Origin: Monilinia fructicola
Taxonomy: Eukaryota > Ascomycota > Leotiomycetes > Helotiales > Sclerotiniaceae
NCBI GenBank assembly: GCA_008692225.1
Contig: VICG01000006.1
Location: 1,183,501-1,247,500, forward strand
Length of the DNA stretch: 64,000 bases
Direction: 5' to 3'
Shown here: positions 23,720 to 35,616 of the stretch, piece after piece
Layout of the letters: every line of letters begins with the position of its first letter
Numbering within the stretch: position 1 is the first letter of the stretch
Made by a program: the position numbers and the translations under genes
Notes under the pieces: model-generated
Told to the model about the DNA's origin: nothing
The model's database searches: none
What the model saw: the letters and a program-made list of their open reading frames with translations, nothing else

Positions 23720-24181
23720 ATGTACACTCTCAGCGTCATCCTCCCGATTTTACTTCTCGCTTTTCCTATGACGATAGCAACTGTCGAAAGCGATATAGCA
23801 ACCGTCCAAAACGATTTTCCCCAACCCTCACAGTCCAACTCGAGTCAAGAACAACGAGATTTTGACTCAGAGACTAGACGCGCTCTCACTGTACATATGG
23901 TCATAAGTGCCATCATTCTCGTAGCTTTCATCTTGATTATGATAGGTTTAGCTAGGATTGCTTCACGGAGACCTCAACAAAGACGCACACAGTTTGTAGG
24001 GAATGCGTATAATGGCTCAGGAGTGAGGGCGACTGCGGTACCACCTTATGGAGTTGAAAATGATGATTATTTGCCGGCTTATTCGTCTGAGCCAGTCAGA
24101 GGGAAACTGTTGTTGCCCAATCATCGGAAGGACCTGCACAACCTGCACCAGCGCATTTATCGAAGGATATGGTTTGAGTGA
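23720..24181 (+). CDS. small single-pass membrane protein with PY motifs
   Basis: Not assigned to a named family. It has a 153-residue frame: a signal peptide at residues 1-20, a short lumenal Ser/Gln-rich region, one transmembrane helix at about 58-80 followed by a basic stop-transfer (RIASRRPQQRR), then a cytosolic tail with PPYG (108-111) and LPAY (118-121). Tail PPxY/LPxY motifs on single-pass proteins typically recruit Rsp5/Nedd4 ubiquitin ligases, so an adaptor role in membrane-protein sorting is possible (inference). The last 25 residues turn strongly basic and unlike the rest. If GGG at 24101-24103 were GGGG, the tail would instead read ETVVAQSSEGPAQPAP and stop at 24177, which looks more natural. 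It is tail-to-tail with POP4. Confidence 0.65.
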   Translation: MYTLSVILPILLLAFPMTIATVESDIATVQNDFPQPSQSNSSQEQRDFDSETRRALTVHMVISAIILVAFILIMIGLARIASRRPQQRRTQFVGNAYNGSGVRATAVPPYGVENDDYLPAYSSEPVRGKLLLPNHRKDLHNLHQRIYRRIWFE

Positions 24182-24515
24182 CGATTTTTTTCCGCCTTGT
24201 AAGATATTATGTGTAATATATTTGGGGTTGGAGTTTCGGAGTGGATACCTAGGTCGATGGTTTGGTAATCAAAATCCAAAATGGTGGCATCGTTGGAATT
24301 ATCTCGTCTGTTTGGTCCACGACTGGATGCTTAGGGAGTTGGTAGTATTTCGATGGCATCGACTTCTATATCGAATATTCGTCCCTAATGTCTCCAAGAG
24401 TCTTTGTAAATTGTGAAGCGATTCAAGATGCTTCACCAGGCATCGCATGCGAAAACAGACGACGGTAAACCCCTTCATCAAACGCCATACGTCGAGAGAC
24501 AATCAAATTGACTTT
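24182..24515. other. convergent 3' intergenic spacer
   Basis: 334 bp between the ends of two convergent genes. It should hold both polyadenylation regions; no gene was seen. Confidence 0.5.
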
Positions 24516-25214
24516 TCAAATATGAGGCAAGAAATGTGGTTTGAATTTCTTGTTCGCGCGATCCGCTGCTCTATACATGAATTGGTCGCCATGTAATTCA
24601 AATACCAATTCTTTCACGGATGCACCTTCATCCTTCTCTGAGTTGGTGTCTTCCTTGATCATCTGAATTGGTATCGTGAATTTGAAAATAGTGTTTTCCT
24701 TTGGCAGAACCTTTAAATCGTTGGTCTTCGTAATGACCTCAAAAGTACCCTTTGAATCCTTGATCACAATTCCCTTGACACCAACTCTACTGACACATCT
24801 ACTTCTCACAACCTCAAGTTGCGCTCCATGATAATCAGCACTGCATAATTTAGCAGCCGCAGATCCAGTAACTGGCATAGAATTTTCCCCTCCCAACACT
24901 TCCGAAATATACCCTATCCACATTTTATGTAAAGGTTCGTAAATGCTGTATTTTTGAGCCGATTTAGGTACATCGTATAAGCATAAAGCTCTTTTTTCTC
25001 GAGCGGATAGAGGGGCAGGCTTCAACTTCTTCTTTCGCAAGGCAAGTTTTCGCTTTCGTTCCAGACGACGATTTTGTTGTTCATTGTTTGGTTCAGTTGG
25101 TTTGAGATGTAATGGTCGTTGTTTGACTTTTTCGGTGAATATTCGATTTGAACTATCAGGAGAGTGGGCTCGCGATAATAATCGCGTAGCTATATTATTG
25201 TCTTTCGATGACAT
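24516..25214 (-). CDS. POP4: ribonuclease P/MRP protein subunit Pop4 (Rpp29)
   Basis: Protein subunit of nuclear RNase P and RNase MRP, involved in tRNA 5'-end and rRNA processing. It is a single uninterrupted exon of 232 residues. The N-terminal third is very basic (KRKLALRKKKLKPAPLSARE), as expected for RNA contact. The Pop4/Rpp29 Sm-like fold covers about 95-225, with LHKMWIGYISEVLG, then ADYHGAQLEVVRSRCVSRVG, GIVIKDSKGTFEVIT and a C-terminal ELHGDQFMYRAADRANKKF. Start at ATG 25214 (MSSKDNN). It shares a 322-bp divergent promoter with the acyltransferase gene. Confidence 0.94.
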   Translation of the reverse strand: MSSKDNNIATRLLSRAHSPDSSNRIFTEKVKQRPLHLKPTEPNNEQQNRRLERKRKLALRKKKLKPAPLSAREKRALCLYDVPKSAQKYSIYEPLHKMWIGYISEVLGGENSMPVTGSAAAKLCSADYHGAQLEVVRSRCVSRVGVKGIVIKDSKGTFEVITKTNDLKVLPKENTIFKFTIPIQMIKEDTNSEKDEGASVKELVFELHGDQFMYRAADRANKKFKPHFLPHI

Positions 25215-25536
25215 TGTATTTTCCTATTCGTTCTTAGTTTGTCTGAATATTGAGCTCCAGCTTGAGAAGAAAGTCTGTACGGAGCTTCTAAAATTCACAT
25301 GCTAAAAAATGATCTAGGTTAACTATCAACGCTAAACTACTTTGGGTGACCCCAGATTTCCGCCAGGGCCTCAAGGCGGTGGCGCGCATGCATACCTCGC
25401 CGAGGCTTGATCCATTACTTCAATACTCGTAAGTCGTATAAACTTCCGACATCAATGTATGTGTTTGGTTCCGGCATTCAATGATTAATGTGCGACAATG
25501 GTAATATCATAATCTCATAATCGAGAATCAACAAAC
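25215..25536. promoter_or_regulatory. divergent promoter between POP4 and acyltransferase genes
   Basis: 322 bp separates two start codons on opposite strands, so both core promoters must lie here. No specific site is assigned. Confidence 0.5.
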
Positions 25537-28204
25537 ATGGCAGACAATAGAACCTCTTCTCCTCCAAGGACCTCGGCTCCTGATCTCGAAATTTTGGGTG
25601 ATCAAGTAACATTACATCCTAGTGGTTATATTGAACCTCCAGAAAGACCTCATGATGGTGAAAAGGAAAGGAACTTGGTGGAGCATATGGCAAGGTTCAG
25701 GTCAAGCCCTCTGGAATTCTTGAGAGAAGTTTCGTTGCATGTTTCAGGAGTAAGTAGTTCATCGATGGAATTGCCATATTCATTGCTAACCTCCTTATAG
25801 ACAGGATGGCGTGCCTACGATAACTTCATCGGACAACCCATATTCTATCCTGGATTCTCGGAAAACATGACAGCTGCGGTCATGTCTACACCTATCTTAC
25901 AAAAACGGATATCTGAATTGGCAGAGAAGAGGTTAGGGGTTGAGGAGCAAGAAGGGTTATTGAATAAAGATGATCCGTTATATCATTCAAAGAGATCACA
26001 GAGAAAGTCTGCCATTGAACAAAGTTTACAGGAACTTTCGGAAAAGTTGACGAGTGATATGATATGCAAAATGGAAAGCAAGCCATTCATTAGAGGGGCT
26101 TATTATCTGTGCACTCAGCTATTGACTAGGGCATATCACCGAGGTGGGAAATACGAACGCTTTCTCCATATTTTATACTAATTAGTATACAGGTATCCAT
26201 GTGTCTAGTGAGGAAGTTTTAAGATTACGAAATGTTGCTGAAAAGGCACAAAAAGACAAAACTTCCATTGTTTTCCTCCCATGTCATAGATCTCATGTAG
26301 ACTATGTTTCTTTACAATTAATTTGCTATCGTCTTGGTATTGCTTTACCAACAGTTGTAGCTGGAGATAATTTGAATTTTCCAGTTGTAGGGAGCTTCTT
26401 ACAACATGCCGGTTAGTTAATCTCCTATAATTTCCATGTCATATACTAATTCCATAGGGGCCATGTGGATAAGAAGAAGTTTTGGAGATGATGCATTATA
26501 TACCACTCTTGTACAATCATATATAGATACCCTTCTACAAGGTGGCTACAACTTTGAATGCTTCATCGAAGGTGGAAGATCAAGAACTGGAAAGTTATTA
26601 CCTCCTAAATTCGGTATTTTAAGCTTCATCCTGGACAGTATACTTTCCGGCCGAGTAAAAGATACTATCATCTGTCCTGTCAGTACTCAATATGACAAAG
26701 TCATTTGAAACCGAAGGCTATGTTGGTGAATTGCTTGGAATACCGAAGAAAAAGGAGAACTTGGCGGATTTTCTATCAGCATCATCTGTTCTTTCCCTTA
26801 AATTAGGTCGTGTGGATGTTAGATTTCATGAACCTTGGAGTTTACGTGATTTTATCTTACAACAACAAACTCGATCATTAGGAGTACCAAAGGCACTCGA
26901 TTTTGAGAGCATCAACGTACCTAATGTTCGACAAAAGTTGTTGAGAACTTTAGGTTACAAAGTTCTCTCCGATATTAACGCTGTTTCAGTTGTCATGCCC
27001 ACTGCATTAGTTGGAACGGTTTTGTTAACTTTGAGAGGCCGTGGTGTAGGTAAATCCGAACTTATTCGCCGAGTCGAATGGATTAGTGAACGAGTTAGAA
27101 ACAAAGGAGGGCGAGTAGCTCATTTTGCAGGTGCTACTACATCTGTAGTAGTTGAGCGAGCTCTCGAGGTTCTTGGTAAAGATCTTGTAGGGAAGGTTGA
27201 TGGGTTAGCGGAAGAAACATATTACGCTGTGGATCGATTTCAATTGTCTTTCTATCGAAACATGACTATTCATCTATTCATATCCGAGGCACTGGTAAGT
27301 GCCAGCATGTATATGAATATAAAACGTGGGGGAGGGAAAGTTCTTCAAAACGTCTCATACGAAGAACTATTAAACCAAGTTCAGTTCCTTTCCCAATTAT
27401 TTCGTGGTGAATTCATCTACCCTACAGAGGGACTGGCTGTTAATATGGACAACACTTTACACGATTTGGAAGCAGACAATATTGTTGAGCTCATTCGAGA
27501 TCCTGAAGGAAAGATTATTACTATTGGTTTATCTAATCATGAACGTTCGGTTGGACGTGAAAATTACGATTTTTACTGCTTCCTAATATGGCCATTCGTT
27601 GAAGCATTTTGGCTTGCTGCTGTTTCTCTCATGGGCTTTACACCACCTCCAAATAAACCAAATGATGTTTGGTTAGAGGTTAAGAAAGCTCATGATGGTG
27701 CTCAATTAGTAAGTTTCTTCATCTTCCAAGGTTATACATGAGCCATGATTACGTACTAACAAAATCAAGCTTGGAAAAACTCTATATCACCAAGGCGACT
27801 TATCCTACTTTGAAGCTGTCAATAAAGAAACTCTTAAGAATGCATATCAAAGATTTGAAGACGAAGGCATAGTAATATTATCCAAGAGTAAAAACGGCAA
27901 AGTTCAATCAAGATCTCGACTTTCTCCCGAATGGACACCAAAGCGAGACCTAGAAACGGGTATGATTGTTGCCGAAGGAAAGTTGTGGGACTTTATTGAG
28001 AAAATTGCAAAGTCAAGGAGAGAAGGCAAAAATAGACGAGATGGAGCCACTGTATCAACAAGAGTCTTGAGGCTGGCAGATCAATTGGGTCAGGCTCTAT
28101 TTGCTGAAGGATCGGGTGATTTAGGGATGTCTGAGGAAGATAACGAGGAATTGCAAAGGAGAGAGAAGAGAAGACAGGCGTTGAAGGCTAGAGCCCATCT
28201 ATGA
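25537..28204 (+). CDS. glycerol-3-phosphate / dihydroxyacetone-phosphate acyltransferase (PlsB/GNPAT type), one frame break
   Basis: Membrane-bound acyltransferase making lysophosphatidate or acyl-DHAP at the start of glycerolipid or ether-lipid synthesis. Exons 25537-25749, 25801-26143, 26193-26411, 26458-27708 and 27770-28204 join in phase to about 819 residues, nearer bacterial PlsB (about 807) than human GNPAT (about 680). The catalytic HX4D motif is HRSHVD at 217-222. The phosphate-binding motif FIEGGRSRTGK is at about 294-304, followed by PPKFGIL and CPVSTQYDKV. After residue 341 the frame breaks in TTT at 26704-26706: as written there is an immediate TGA, while two T give ETEGYVGELLG in frame. 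The rest is open to the stop. GNPAT and GPAT are not separable by eye; a peroxisomal signal was not seen at the C-terminus (ends KARAHL). Confidence 0.88.
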
Positions 28205-31200
28205 TGTGTGTTTGGATATTTTTAATTGATACCAGAGATCTGATTGAGATACTTAATGGGGATATAACGAATTAACCTTGTTTCGTTTACAAACGATAAT
28301 TGCTTGCATTGATTGAAGTTTGCGGTTCCAAGGTTATCTTTGATTAAAATGTTAACTCTGATCGCCATCTCCACCTCTACCTCTGGCTTCATTCTCAACT
28401 CACTTCACTACCTCCTTGATAATAGCCCATTTGACCTGCGCTCAGTTGCTACTTCGTCCTCATAACATATTCCGTCGGGGAACCCGTACCTCCATATTCT
28501 GGATTGTCATATAACGCGCCCTTATTGTGGTAATCATTCGGGACACGCAATAAGTTTTGAGATGAGGTAATTTGAGAGAACAAAAGGTAGAAGTAGAATG
28601 GAGAGCACAACGAGAATTCTGCCCATGAAATATTGCAAACAATGGGTTCGTAAGATTACATACGGAAGAGATATGATAAATGTTTTGCTTGTGCAAGTGG
28701 TCGCATGGATAGATGTCTGGCGATGTATTGAGGATCATATGTTACGTTACATAAGCTATCTGATTAATTGACCACGAGTGAAGTGTTCTTGAGTAGGGAA
28801 GAAGCATAGGATATCGAGGAAGCCGGTTGACTGTATATGCTGGAGACATCTAATGTGCGACCAACAGATGTCGCGTGGGATGATGTTGAGTTCTTGAAGA
28901 TGACGTGGAGTTGAAAGCGCAGTTTTATCTTGTTTTATATACCGAGAATGAAGATGTATTTGTCGAGTAGGAATGCAGAATGAGAGTTGGAAAGAAAAGG
29001 ACACTGTCTATCGATGGAAGTTAGACCATATGAGATGAAGTGATATGCAGAATGCTGTCGACTTTGTTTGCATATCGCCAACCATTAAAAAGACCTCGAG
29101 TATCAACCTCAGAGAACAAAGAAATCGAGAAAGTAAAAGCGCAATATATCTATAGACATCTTTCGCACAGTCCTGCAATCCTTAACCCAATTGCCCCCGG
29201 CTTACTCTCAAGTCCTCCCCTTCCAAAACCATCCCGGATGTTTCCTGTCATATGCATATGTGTCATTATCTTTGGTGGGGTAGGGTGCCATACCTACATA
29301 TATCTAATAAGCGCAACAACAATCGCTAACATTAGATGCTATGTCGTAGTGCAGTGATCTCGGGTCCACACATGTTCACACATCGAGGGTTCAGCAGTAG
29401 AGACAACGTTCATGGTTTCTCGGGTTGGGTTAGGCTTAGTCTCTAATCGGAATTTTCTTTTGTTATTTTTAATCTTAGATTTGAGGGAGTTGGAGGCGTT
29501 TTCGTGTTGAGGTTAAGGTGGTCGTTTTTTTGGAGGTGGTTTGTTTGGTGGGTGGAGTCTGGCGGGTGGAGTCTGCCTCGGGTTAAGCGAGACTTGAGGT
29601 TTAAGGGGAGTGAAAGGGATGTGGGGCGCAGACTTCAGAGAGAAGAACCAATTGTGGAAGAGGAAAGGGTGGTGATCGAGTGTTTTGGAGGTTGTGGAAT
29701 TGGTTGATACACTCTTATTAGAAAGATTTTGATAAATGAACTGAAAAAAAAAAGGTATAAGTCGAAAGGAATGGAATGGAATCTAATATAAAACTTCAAA
29801 CCTGTGCTTTTTACATACAGTCCCATATTGTTCACAAAACACCCAAGTATCAAAAAGCACGGTGTGCATGATTTCCACTGCAAATTTACCTGCAATAACT
29901 TCCAAACCTGATCAAATTTCAGTAATACAAATTTTCAAGCAAGTGTTTCGTCCGCCATCAATATGCAACCTATCTCATCGTATGGTATGGCTTTATTGCC
30001 ATAATTTGTAGTCCAAGTGTCATCTGATTAAGACCTGAAGCATACGAGGCTCTCGCGCCATCAGACCTGAAACTTCCATAATTACGACTTTCAACTATGT
30101 TTTCATGGACATCCGAACAGGCTTTTGTTGAATCTTAAGATATGGTCTTCTGGGCTCACTGGTAAGCCACTGAGAATTGAGGTTCGTATGTAGAGCGAAG
30201 TTGGTGAAGGGCTTGATGTAAGGGCGTGGAGGTCAAATAAGACAAAAGTCAACTTCTTTATTCGATAGCAACAGCAAGTGAAATCATAGAATTAGATACT
30301 ATGGTCTTTATAATTTGTCAGCACCGTGTATAATCTAATCATTATTGTATCAAGATACAGCCTCTGGATGAAGAGTCTGACATCTTTCCTTTCTCCAGCT
30401 AGCTCAGTCTGGAGCCTGTGCCCAAAGTATCGGAGTATTTACCAATATCATTCTGGCTACTTAATATCTCAGATGAAGAGAGAAACTACAGGAAAAATTT
30501 TCTATTATATGCTGCGCTGGTCCTCACATATAAGAGCTCGCAGCCTTTATTCAAGCTTTGTGGGATGAAGCGAATGATATACAGAGCTATACCAGACAAT
30601 GGGCTCCAAGTCCCCCTCATTCTGCTACTCAATTTACATGAAAGACAGTTATCTTCATTGATCAAGTGCTTATAAGCTATCATCAGCCTTGGTTTCAAAG
30701 TAGACTATATTCACCTCATTCCATATCTCCAAGATCGTTCCGAGCTTTGTTGCTTCCTGTTACTTCCCCTCACACAGTGGTGAATACTTCCCTTTCTTTC
30801 AACCCCAAGATTGTACCTGTAGCTATAAATGAGAGGAACTAGCACTCCGTATCCACATCAACCTTGGAAACAATATCAACAGAGCACACATATGTGTGTG
30901 TGGTTTACCGCTGCTGTCCAGAGTGGCAGCGGCATTTGGCAGTTACACTCTTGGAAAGGCAGATTCCTAATGTATGACCTCCAGCGTTATCAAAATCAAG
31001 TATCGTCTATTGTGCCTTTGATTATCTGTATCTCTCATCTCAAGCACATAGACCCTCTTATCACTGCCGTCGCTTTTTCAATTTTCACCGTACCCCGCAC
31101 ATATTCTCACTGTTTCTGCCCCTGACTGATTATCTACATCGAATTCTCGTCGTGAAGTAGCCTGAACATTGGAACATGCTTGGGTTTGAGAGTCTGGGCC

Positions 31201-34200
31201 TAGACTTTTGTCTCAAGGTATAAAGATAGGCAGAGAATATTCTTGACCTCTGCAACTCCCATAACACTTCTTAAGTATTGTAATCTCTTGCTCGCCACTT
31301 ACCTACCCGTAACTAATCGATTGTGAACCTCGGGAGCCCATAATATATAATGTGTTGTCATATCAGCAGGGAATTCTTCTCTCTTGTCTCATCATTCTTT
31401 CTCTCATGCCTCTCATAACACAGTCAAGACAGCCCAGCTCCCAATACCCCAGCATACATATCTTGCAATACAGAAAGTTTCTCTTCTACTGCATCGGCTC
31501 TTGCAATTTTAATAACTGGCTTAGTACAACCTTAGTATGCCACATCTGATTCTCCGCTCAGAAACTTATCGCAACTCAAAGCTATATTTTAGTCGTTTTC
31601 AAAGACGGTTCTTTTGACATTAATTTCAGATCTGTTCAGACAATAAGCAATAGATACTTTAACGACTCAGAAACTGGAAAATACAACAATGAGAAAGCGA
31701 TAATATGTATGTGAATTTTCACTGTCGTTTACCTTTCATCTGATATTGCTCCCTCAAATCCTACCCTGAGACTGATCCTTCACATGCGGACTCTGGATCA
31801 TATAATCAACAAACAGCGGTTGGGTTACTTTTTGGGATAATTTTCATCTCTATACTTTGCATATTAGCATGATGGAATGTGTTTGTAAGATTTCTATACT
31901 GGTCCATTCTCCATTCTCAATAGCTTTTCCTCGCTTTCACCGGCCCACTAATCAATTTTAGGTGCGAGATAGAATGAGGCATCTCATAAAATCAGCTGAA
32001 TCCTAACATGAGACTCTTGAGCAGTCGAATAAAAATCACCATAAGCTCCAACATCCCAAATAGCCCCCAAACATCCATGATGAGGAACCAGTGACTGCTA
32101 AACAACTTCTACCTTCCAGGTTGCTCTTACTCCTTCCGTATCCCCAGGACTCCCTCCTCACCCCCCTCAAGCAAACCTGCCATCTTCACTAGGCCACTTG
32201 GAGTAGGAAGCGTGGTGAGGAAGGAGAAGAGTATGAATCCAGCTCAAGATGTAAGATCCAGGTTTTGGATGCAGTAATTCAAACCAGATATGCATAATAC
32301 GTAGAGCACAAATTCGGCGTCCCATCAATTCCCCCCATAAACTGTACCCTGGAGATACATAGTCGCTTTGTGCATATATATTGACGCGTATCTTTAAAGT
32401 TGCCACGAAATCACATGAAATGAGATTTGCCTCGAGGAAATAACTCAGAAGGAGCGTGCTGAAGCTTCCGTTAAATTGAGAAGGAATCTGAGGGAGAATA
32501 TACGAGTCTTGCTAACTTCATAAGGGAGGATTGCATGTTGATGGGGGCCTATCTATGTGCGCCAATGGAGCTGTAGATGAAGAGCAATAGTCTTGTGGAT
32601 GGAAGACGAAGAGTAACGTGGAGATGAGAGCAGGATGAAAGAAGGACGCTCAAATATGTGAAATACGTCGAGACGGCAAATGTACATCCTATAACCAAGC
32701 GGACTAAGTATGTGCCCATTCAAACCTGGATCAGGAATTCCAACACCGTAGAGCCCGAAAAAAGATGTGATATGACCTTGAGTGCTGACGGTAAGCTAGT
32801 AAATAAGAGTCGGTATTAGATATTCAGCTGTGGAATACTCGCTCATGGAGTCTGGACAGCAAACTCCCCTCCACCGTCAGCTTGAGGGGAAAATCTCACC
32901 TTTTATTGACCTGGCGTATCGGATTTGCTTACTACTAGGCAACATGACAATGAAGTGGACAGAAACTCCGTGGCGGCATTTCAAAAGAGCGGGGATACAT
33001 GGACAAAGGAACTCTCCCTCTCCGTCCCCCAAAGTACTAATATCATAGCATTTGCATATAACACAATGCTCTCTCTCTATATATATACTTGCATATTATC
33101 ATAAATAGACTAGCAATCCATTAAGTGTGCGGTCCTAACATGCAGAGCATTATTTCCACAACCTTAGGTACACGGTGGTGGTATTAGGAAATGGGAGTTC
33201 CAAGGTAGCACTAATGGATCCTCCACGTTTTCACCAAGCTCAGCCTATAGCTACAGTACTATCAATCTCGGCTCATCAAACTATCTAGGTAAGCTTATTG
33301 AAGTACATTAATCGATTATATTATGGGTTTGTCAATATCGCGTTTATCATTAGGTAGGAGTAGTGGTAGGAGTATCATTATCATCATTCCCAAACCTGTT
33401 ATTATGACTCTTATAACTGAAGCTGTTCAAATAACCTGGAAAGTGGTTGATCCATACGTGACGACGAAATAGGGGGCGAAAGCGAGCAACCTATCTTAAA
33501 ACGATGAAACAATTCACGCTAGCGAGATGATGAGATGATTAATCCCAGATAACGTTGGTTAAGATTACCTACCTCGCGTTTGATCTTCGTGAAATACTCT
33601 TTCCCATACTGTAATGATGGAAACAAAATCATGATAGCAAGCTGAAACTGAAGAGGCGAAATGACCTCGGAAAGCGGCAATGGGATTAGAAATGATATAT
33701 TCATGGGTACATCCATCCATCCATGGATGTGGGGAGGTACCGTATCTCAAAGCTCTTTTGAACCTGATAGTCTTCCGAAAATGGATTCCGATGTGAACGT
33801 TCGAAGCACGTTCCTTTCATCAACCTTACCTGCATAACCTTAAAGTCTACGCTAGAACTAGTTCTATAGTTCTACTGGCGTTGAGAGCATTCTGCACAAC
33901 CGATACGGTTATTGCTATATTGTCAATATTGCCCTCACGTTGGTTCCCCAGGGCTTCTTCCCCCCGCTAGCTATAGCCCAGACACGACTTTGCATATAGC
34001 ACATTGATATTCACACAACACTCGCAGCACCAAAAAACCCCCATGCAATGTATCCCCAGTGTTCTCGGAGTGCAATGTCCGGATATATATTAACCATGCA
34101 CGGGATGTCTTTCTTTCGCCCTTTCCAGGTATACGCAGAGCACACCTGGATCAAGCCATTTAAAAAAAATTGGTTCGTGTGCGCGGAATCCAGGAGTATA

Positions 34201-34680
34201 CCTAGGTAGTTTCGAGGAACAAGTAAACTGCTGTATAGTGTCAAAGGAATTTTACAAACTGTAAAATCGGAACGTACATGAAGATACTGTACAGAAAGTC
34301 GGCAACCGGCTCGGCTCGGCTCAGCTCGGCTCACACGAGATATGCCACACAGCAAAGGAGAAGTGCATCAAAGCATATCCCCGAGACGGCCAGAAGCCGT
34401 ATTGTAACTTACAAGTTTGGTGGAATGTGCAGATAGATATTAGTAGTCGGCGTCGTAGTCGTAGCCGGAGTCATCGGCCTGGGCGACCACACACGCAATA
34501 GGAATCTAGACGCATGATCAATTCCCTCCATCGATTCCCGCGCAAGATCAACACTCGTCCCCAAATCCCCCCCTCTACCGTACAGTACAGAGCCCAACAC
34601 CACCAAAACCCATGCACATGATATCCCCGTCCTCGGAACCGCGTGCCGAGACCCAAGCTGGCCGACGATGCGGTGCGATC

Positions 34681-34727
34681 GAGATGGAGATGGAGATGGA
34701 GATGGAGATGGAGATGGAGATGGAGAT
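34681..34727. repeat. (GAGATG)n microsatellite
   Basis: Nearly eight perfect GAGATG hexamers. Confidence 0.95.
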
Positions 34728-35460
34728 CCGCAAGCGCCTCTGTCACGCTAGTCGACCGCAGGAAAACATCCCGTCGTTCCTCGTGTGTGTGTGTGTGGGA
34801 ATTCTCAACCCCCAGCTAGCTCGGTCCTGCATGCATGCATGCAAGCAAGCAGCAGCTCGACACGTGCCGAACCCTAGCTATAGCCTCGAACCATCCACAT
34901 CCACATCCACATCCCCATCTCCTACCGCCGGGTACTGCAAGCCGCACAAGCCCACCAGGACGCCAGAGCCGTAGATTCCGGAGAGCGCGCAGACGAAAGG
35001 ATCCGCCTCCCCTTCGGCGGCGAGGCAATGCCGAGGTGCGCGTCGTGATGGCGTGTGGGTGCGGGCGGGGGCATGTGCGTATACATGCATATGCGTTGAC
35101 GGTGCGGGGTGCTGATGTGGCAGTTGGGGATATGGCGGGTGAGAGGGCGCGTTGTTTGGTGGGTTTGGCGGCGGGGACGCTCGTTGTGGGTTGGGGAGGG
35201 GGGTGCTGTGCTGTGCTGTGCTGATCTTTTTTTTATGAAGGGATGGATGGATGGATGGGTGCGTGCGTGGGTGGAAAGTGCGAGGATTGGGTGTATTCAT
35301 GGGGGAAAGCATCGTGTAAGATAAAAGTAAGATGGATATTAGTTCGAGGTTGAAGGCTTGGTGGGGTGAAAGGAGGGTTGTACGATGATGATGATGGTTT
35401 GTTTATTGTTATGGTGCAGGCATGTGTATAGAGCTATAGATAGGTAGGCCTAGGCGAAAT

Positions 35461-35504
35461 GAAAGGAAAGGAAAGGAAAGGAAAGGAAAGGAAAGGAAAG
35501 AAAG
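35461..35504. repeat. (GAAAG)n microsatellite
   Basis: Eight perfect GAAAG pentamers followed by AAAG, about 110 bp beyond the 3' end of the convergent coiled-coil gene. Confidence 0.95.
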
Positions 35505-35616
35505 CACTCTTGTTGCAATGGTACGTGAGGTGGAGGTTATGATGTGATGAAATTGGTTAGTGACAAGCTATGAAATAATATCCTCAAGGTACAGAAATGT
35601 TACAGATTCCCAAAGT

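Larger units (their letters stand above)
28205..35616. other. 7.4-kb gene desert
   Basis: Only short unrelated frames occur on both strands, with no splice-compatible series and no motif I recognise. AT-moderate up to about 34.4 kb, then GC-rich with microsatellites near 34.68 and 35.46 kb. It could hold long non-coding RNA or very decayed transposon DNA; neither can be shown. Confidence 0.45.

Noticed and set aside
21926..26706. Programmed +1 ribosomal frameshifting in eIF2B alpha and the acyltransferase
   Set aside because: The sites share no common slippery codon or stop context, and homologues are not known to frameshift here; homopolymer error is simpler.
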